A stretch of 23,710 nucleotides of DNA. Origin: UBA1081 sp964495345 (GTDB lineage Bacteria > Bacillota > Clostridia > Oscillospirales > Acutalibacteraceae). This document shows positions 20,937 through 23,710 of this stretch, piece after piece (position 1 is the stretch's first letter; each line of letters begins with the position of its first letter). The notes beneath the pieces are model-generated. The model worked only from the letters and a program-made list of their open reading frames with translations. It was not told the origin of the DNA and did no database searches. The stretch covers positions 1 to 23,710 of the forward strand of contig CAZBVV010000020.1 in the NCBI GenBank assembly GCA_964495345.1. The letters run 5' to 3'. The translations under genes were made by a program, and so were the position numbers.

Positions 20937-23366
20937 ATGAAAAAATTATCAAAAAAATTGCTGGCAGTGTTGCTTGTAATAGTTATGCTTGTACCTACAG
21001 GTGTAATGTGTATAACATCAAGTGCAACGGATGTTAGTTACAATGTTGGTGACATTGTTGAGTTAGGTTCATATCCGCAAACTAGAGTAACAGATAGTGC
21101 TCTTATTTCGTCGTTAAATTCTATTAGTGCTACATGGAACTCGTATGGTTATATGAGTGGCTCAGGTTCAGGTTGGTGTGATGGCTCCGCAAAAGAGAGT
21201 GATTACATGAAATATAAAGATGTTACATATAACAATGAACGATATAGAGCAATAGAGTTTTCAACATATAGACCAGGATTTGCAACATACAAAAGTACAG
21301 AAACATGTTTTAATTATCAAAAGTCAAATGGATACCTGATTAATAATGTATATTGGTTTAAATTTGAATCTTTGAAGTGGAGAATACTGGATCCAGACAA
21401 AGGCTTGCTTTTATGTGAAAGTATTATTGATAGTCAATCTTTTAATAATAATTTATATTCTACAGGTAATACAAGTACATGGTCCGCCAGGTATTGGAAA
21501 GATTCAGCAAGAACAATATTAGCTAATAATTATGAAAAAAGTGATATTAAAGAATGGCTAAACAATGATTTCTATTATACAGCTTTTACAGGATCTTATG
21601 AAAATTTAATAAACTCACAAACAAATGGTAAAATTATTTTATTAACAAAAAACGACACAACTAATACTGCGTATGGATTTACTAGTGATACTTCCCGCAT
21701 AGCATATGGAACAGATTACGCAAAAGCTCAAGGTCTTATGGTCGCAAATGGAGCCTCAATATGGATAACGCAAACAGCAGCAAGTTTTCTTGGTATTAAT
21801 ATTTGTGGTGTTTATTTTGATGGGCACACTTTCGATAGAGAAAGTAATAATTATGGTCATACTCAAATGACTTTTCATGGTATTCGTCCGGCAATATATA
21901 TAGATTTAGCTGAATTTGCAGAATACCAATCAGCAGAGCAATATCCGGATGGGTATGACCCGGATTTAGATAAGTATGGATTTACAAATCTTGATTATTC
22001 AATAGAACGAAATGTATACACAGATGTTTACGGGACAGTAAAGGGTTGGTGGCTTCATTCTACCAAAGAAAAGAATGGAGCACACGGCGTATGTTACGGA
22101 ATGGCAGGAACAACAGCAGCGTTACTGCAAAACAAACAATTAATAAGTACATTCAGTGATGATGTTGTCACAGCTGAAACGCTGTCAAGAATACAAAACC
22201 ACAGAATCTCAACATTGTATTCACCTGTGTTTAATGCTACTGTTCAGGAATATATAAAATATGCTCACATATATCAGTTTGATAGCGAATCAATAGACAA
22301 CAGAGATGCTACAAAAAATGACTTGGAAGGATTGTATAATGCTGTTAAAGATTATGTTAGCGGTGAAGGCGAAGATGTTGTAATAACAGTTGCATTTAAC
22401 AAGTCAAACAAGTATATGCACGCATTGTATGCTGTAGGCATAAGAGAAGATATTGATGAAATCACCATTCTGATTGATGATTCAAACTTCTTTGATTTAA
22501 AAGAATTAAAAATAAGCAGGGACTTTTCTTCATGGCAATATTGTGTTCCGGATGAAAGTTTATCAAATGATACAGATTATAACTATAATTCCGAAAACAG
22601 CTGGATTTCATATGAATCTATAGGCGATAAAATTTACAATATGGGGCTGAAATTAGGTGGTCAATCGGTATTCGAATTTACACATTTCAGTCAGTATCAC
22701 CTTTTAGTTAATTCATCAAGCAGGCTGGAAAGCAATGTAGCTTTTGTTGAAATATATGGTACATATGATTCAACTACAGGTGCAGAAAACACTCAATCAA
22801 GCAATTCTTCACTGTATTGGCTTGAAGATAATGTAACCAATGTTACACTTACTCCGGAAGATAATTCTGAAATAACTGTTTCAGATGTTAATTCTTCTGT
22901 AACTGCAACAATTAATGCCGGTGCAAATGCACAGTTTAATGTAGATGATGACGGTACAAACAGTGTAGCATTTGAATCAAAAGCAAATGACAATGCTGTT
23001 ATAACATTTGTTAATGCTGATGAAAACGGAACTTTGATTACAACCACTATCACCGGTACGGCATCGGGTGATGAGGTTACAGCAACCGAAACTGACAACG
23101 GCATTCAGGTTGCAGGTCTTAATAATATCACCGTCACATATGAAACTGCTGACGGAACTGATACTGTAACGGCAAACATTACCGATGGTAGAACAATGAA
23201 TATTGTTGCTGATGATGCGTCAAACAGCGTTGCTTTTGATTGGAACTGCTCCCACCTTTGCCACAGCACAAACAGCTTTATGCAGTTCATCTGGAAGATT
23301 GCAAAATTCATTTGCCGCATTTTCGGCACAAATCAGTACTGCGATTGCGGTATGGCTCATTGGTAA
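20937..23366 (+). CDS. secreted 809-aa protein: DUF6273-like region, possible papain-like peptidase domain, Cys-rich amphipathic tail
   Basis: A signal peptide (MKKLSKKLLAVLLVIVMLVP, cleavage about residue 31) is followed by a DUF6273-like domain (about 35-342; FESLKWRILDPDKGLLLCESIIDSQ, then ...HGIRPAIYIDL). Next is a domain at about 355-625 with Cys386 in HGVCYGMAG, His495 in KYMHALYAVGI and Asp514/515 in LIDDSNF. The Cys-His-Asx order fits a clan-CA peptidase, but this is an inference. A Thr/Asp-rich beta-repeat region (about 635-765) follows. The last 40 residues hold Cys 771, 775, 793, 802 and 804 around an amphipathic helix, ending CDCGMAHW, a type of tail I associate with secreted proteins of gut Clostridia. 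It is AT-rich and likely accessory. Confidence 0.75.
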   Translation: MKKLSKKLLAVLLVIVMLVPTGVMCITSSATDVSYNVGDIVELGSYPQTRVTDSALISSLNSISATWNSYGYMSGSGSGWCDGSAKESDYMKYKDVTYNNERYRAIEFSTYRPGFATYKSTETCFNYQKSNGYLINNVYWFKFESLKWRILDPDKGLLLCESIIDSQSFNNNLYSTGNTSTWSARYWKDSARTILANNYEKSDIKEWLNNDFYYTAFTGSYENLINSQTNGKIILLTKNDTTNTAYGFTSDTSRIAYGTDYAKAQGLMVANGASIWITQTAASFLGINICGVYFDGHTFDRESNNYGHTQMTFHGIRPAIYIDLAEFAEYQSAEQYPDGYDPDLDKYGFTNLDYSIERNVYTDVYGTVKGWWLHSTKEKNGAHGVCYGMAGTTAALLQNKQLISTFSDDVVTAETLSRIQNHRISTLYSPVFNATVQEYIKYAHIYQFDSESIDNRDATKNDLEGLYNAVKDYVSGEGEDVVITVAFNKSNKYMHALYAVGIREDIDEITILIDDSNFFDLKELKISRDFSSWQYCVPDESLSNDTDYNYNSENSWISYESIGDKIYNMGLKLGGQSVFEFTHFSQYHLLVNSSSRLESNVAFVEIYGTYDSTTGAENTQSSNSSLYWLEDNVTNVTLTPEDNSEITVSDVNSSVTATINAGANAQFNVDDDGTNSVAFESKANDNAVITFVNADENGTLITTTITGTASGDEVTATETDNGIQVAGLNNITVTYETADGTDTVTANITDGRTMNIVADDASNSVAFDWNCSHLCHSTNSFMQFIWKIAKFICRIFGTNQYCDCGMAHW

Positions 23367-23389
23367 ACAATAATTTAGAAAAGAGAAAC

Positions 23390-23526
23390 AAGGCTCCCTC
23401 TCCGAGGGAGCTGTCTGCGTTAGCAGACTGAGGGAGTAAAAAATGACGTTTCTGCTGCATTTTCAATTCTTAAACTCCCTCCGTCTTTTGCTTTGCAAAA
23501 GCCACCTCCCTCAAAGATGGCGGCTT
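23390..23526. mobile_element. MITE-like palindromic element (137 bp)
   Basis: The ends are imperfect inverted repeats: AAGGCTCCCTCT, GAGGGAGCTGTC and GACTGAGGGAGT on the left. Read from the other strand, the right end begins AAGCCGCCATCT, then GAGGGAGGTGGC and GGAGGGAGTTTAAG. The left arm also folds on itself (GCTCCCTC/GAGGGAGC). This matches the common noncoding element of Ruminococcaceae and related genomes. It has no ORF. It lies between the stop of the 809-aa gene and a terminator. Confidence 0.65.
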
Positions 23527-23555
23527 ATTAGACTGTGCTAAATTATCAAAAAAAC

Positions 23556-23581
23556 ACACCCGAGGCAATCGCTTCGGGTGT
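23556..23581 (+). terminator. terminator identical to the uxaA terminator
   Basis: The same ACACCCGAGGC / GCTTCGGGTGT stem and AATC loop as at 20207-20232, with a weak T tail (TTCTG). It probably ended the 809-aa gene before the MITE insertion moved it 190 bp downstream. Confidence 0.6.
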
Positions 23582-23657
23582 TCTGCTATGCTGTCAATTC
23601 TTTTGTTTGATAAACTTTACTGCATTATTCTGCCGTTTAATGATTATATTAATTAAA

Positions 23658-23680
23658 AAAGGACGGCTCAGCCGTCCTTT
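23658..23680. terminator. terminator near the right edge, probably for a minus-strand gene
   Basis: AAAGGACGGC, a TCA loop, then GCCGTCCTTT. The minus strand is followed by a run of six T. It probably ends a minus-strand gene entering from the right; only up to about 30 nt before it are visible, so its stop codon cannot be assigned. Confidence 0.65.
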
Positions 23681-23710
23681 AATGCATTTTTGTTATATTA
23701 CCACTGAATT

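Noticed and set aside
23681..23710. Stop codon of a gene entering from the right on the minus strand
   Set aside because: Two frames give early stops and the third stops in the terminator stem; too little sequence to choose, so no CDS is called.

Overview
The window looks like a chromosomal segment of a low-GC gut or rumen Clostridia, probably Ruminococcus/Oscillospirales-like. This is inferred from AT-rich genes with AGGAGG-type Shine-Dalgarno (SD) sites, sigma-A promoters (TTGACA/TATAAT), BspA-type LRR surface proteins, an IreB-family gene, a TnpV remnant, and a MITE of the 'GGCTCCCTCT...GAGGGAG' kind common in these genomes. No rRNA, tRNA or CRISPR array was seen.

Layout. (1) 1-5591: six closely spaced plus-strand genes for membrane and surface proteins: a 5'-truncated ORF, a zinc-ribbon membrane protein, an LRR_5 surface protein, a TM2 protein, a 4-TM coiled-coil protein of unknown function, and a lipoprotein with nine DUF285 repeats. 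A terminator follows. (2) 5600-6240: a decayed mobile-element scar with a TnpV pseudogene on the minus strand and nested palindromes. (3) 6257-8956: an MFS transporter and a GH20 beta-N-acetylhexosaminidase, probably one operon for amino-sugar glycan use. (4) 9165-10938: a secreted alpha/beta hydrolase with an amphipathic C-terminal tail, then two tiny tandem paralogous genes (41 and 31 aa) for amphipathic peptides. Each has a conserved upstream region and its own terminator. (5) 11022-16374: a type I phosphodiesterase-family protein; a minus-strand ireB / unknown 100-aa gene / coaX / lipoprotein run; and, divergent from it, a plus-strand nnr-ansA pair. (6) 16364-20232: a minus-strand PP2C phosphatase gene and a divergent uxaB-uxaA operon for the tagaturonate to altronate to 2-keto-3-deoxygluconate steps. 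(7) 20233-20930: two small minus-strand XRE-type regulators with paired operator dyads. (8) 20937-23366: an 809-aa secreted protein with a DUF6273-like region, a possible papain-like Cys/His/Asp domain and a Cys-rich amphipathic C-terminal tail. Then come a MITE and terminators.

The most unusual feature is the micropeptide pair at 10505-10899. Their helices closely resemble the C-terminal tail of the hydrolase just upstream (LIDFIKGLLG versus LINFVKTLLG) and, in pattern, the tail of the 809-aa protein. This suggests an amphipathic-helix module used both as a protein tail and as a free peptide. Also notable are a terminator-like hairpin whose 3' arm is the SD of the lipoprotein gene after coaX, and a promoter bracketed by two GATAACC-N4-GGTTATC dyads.
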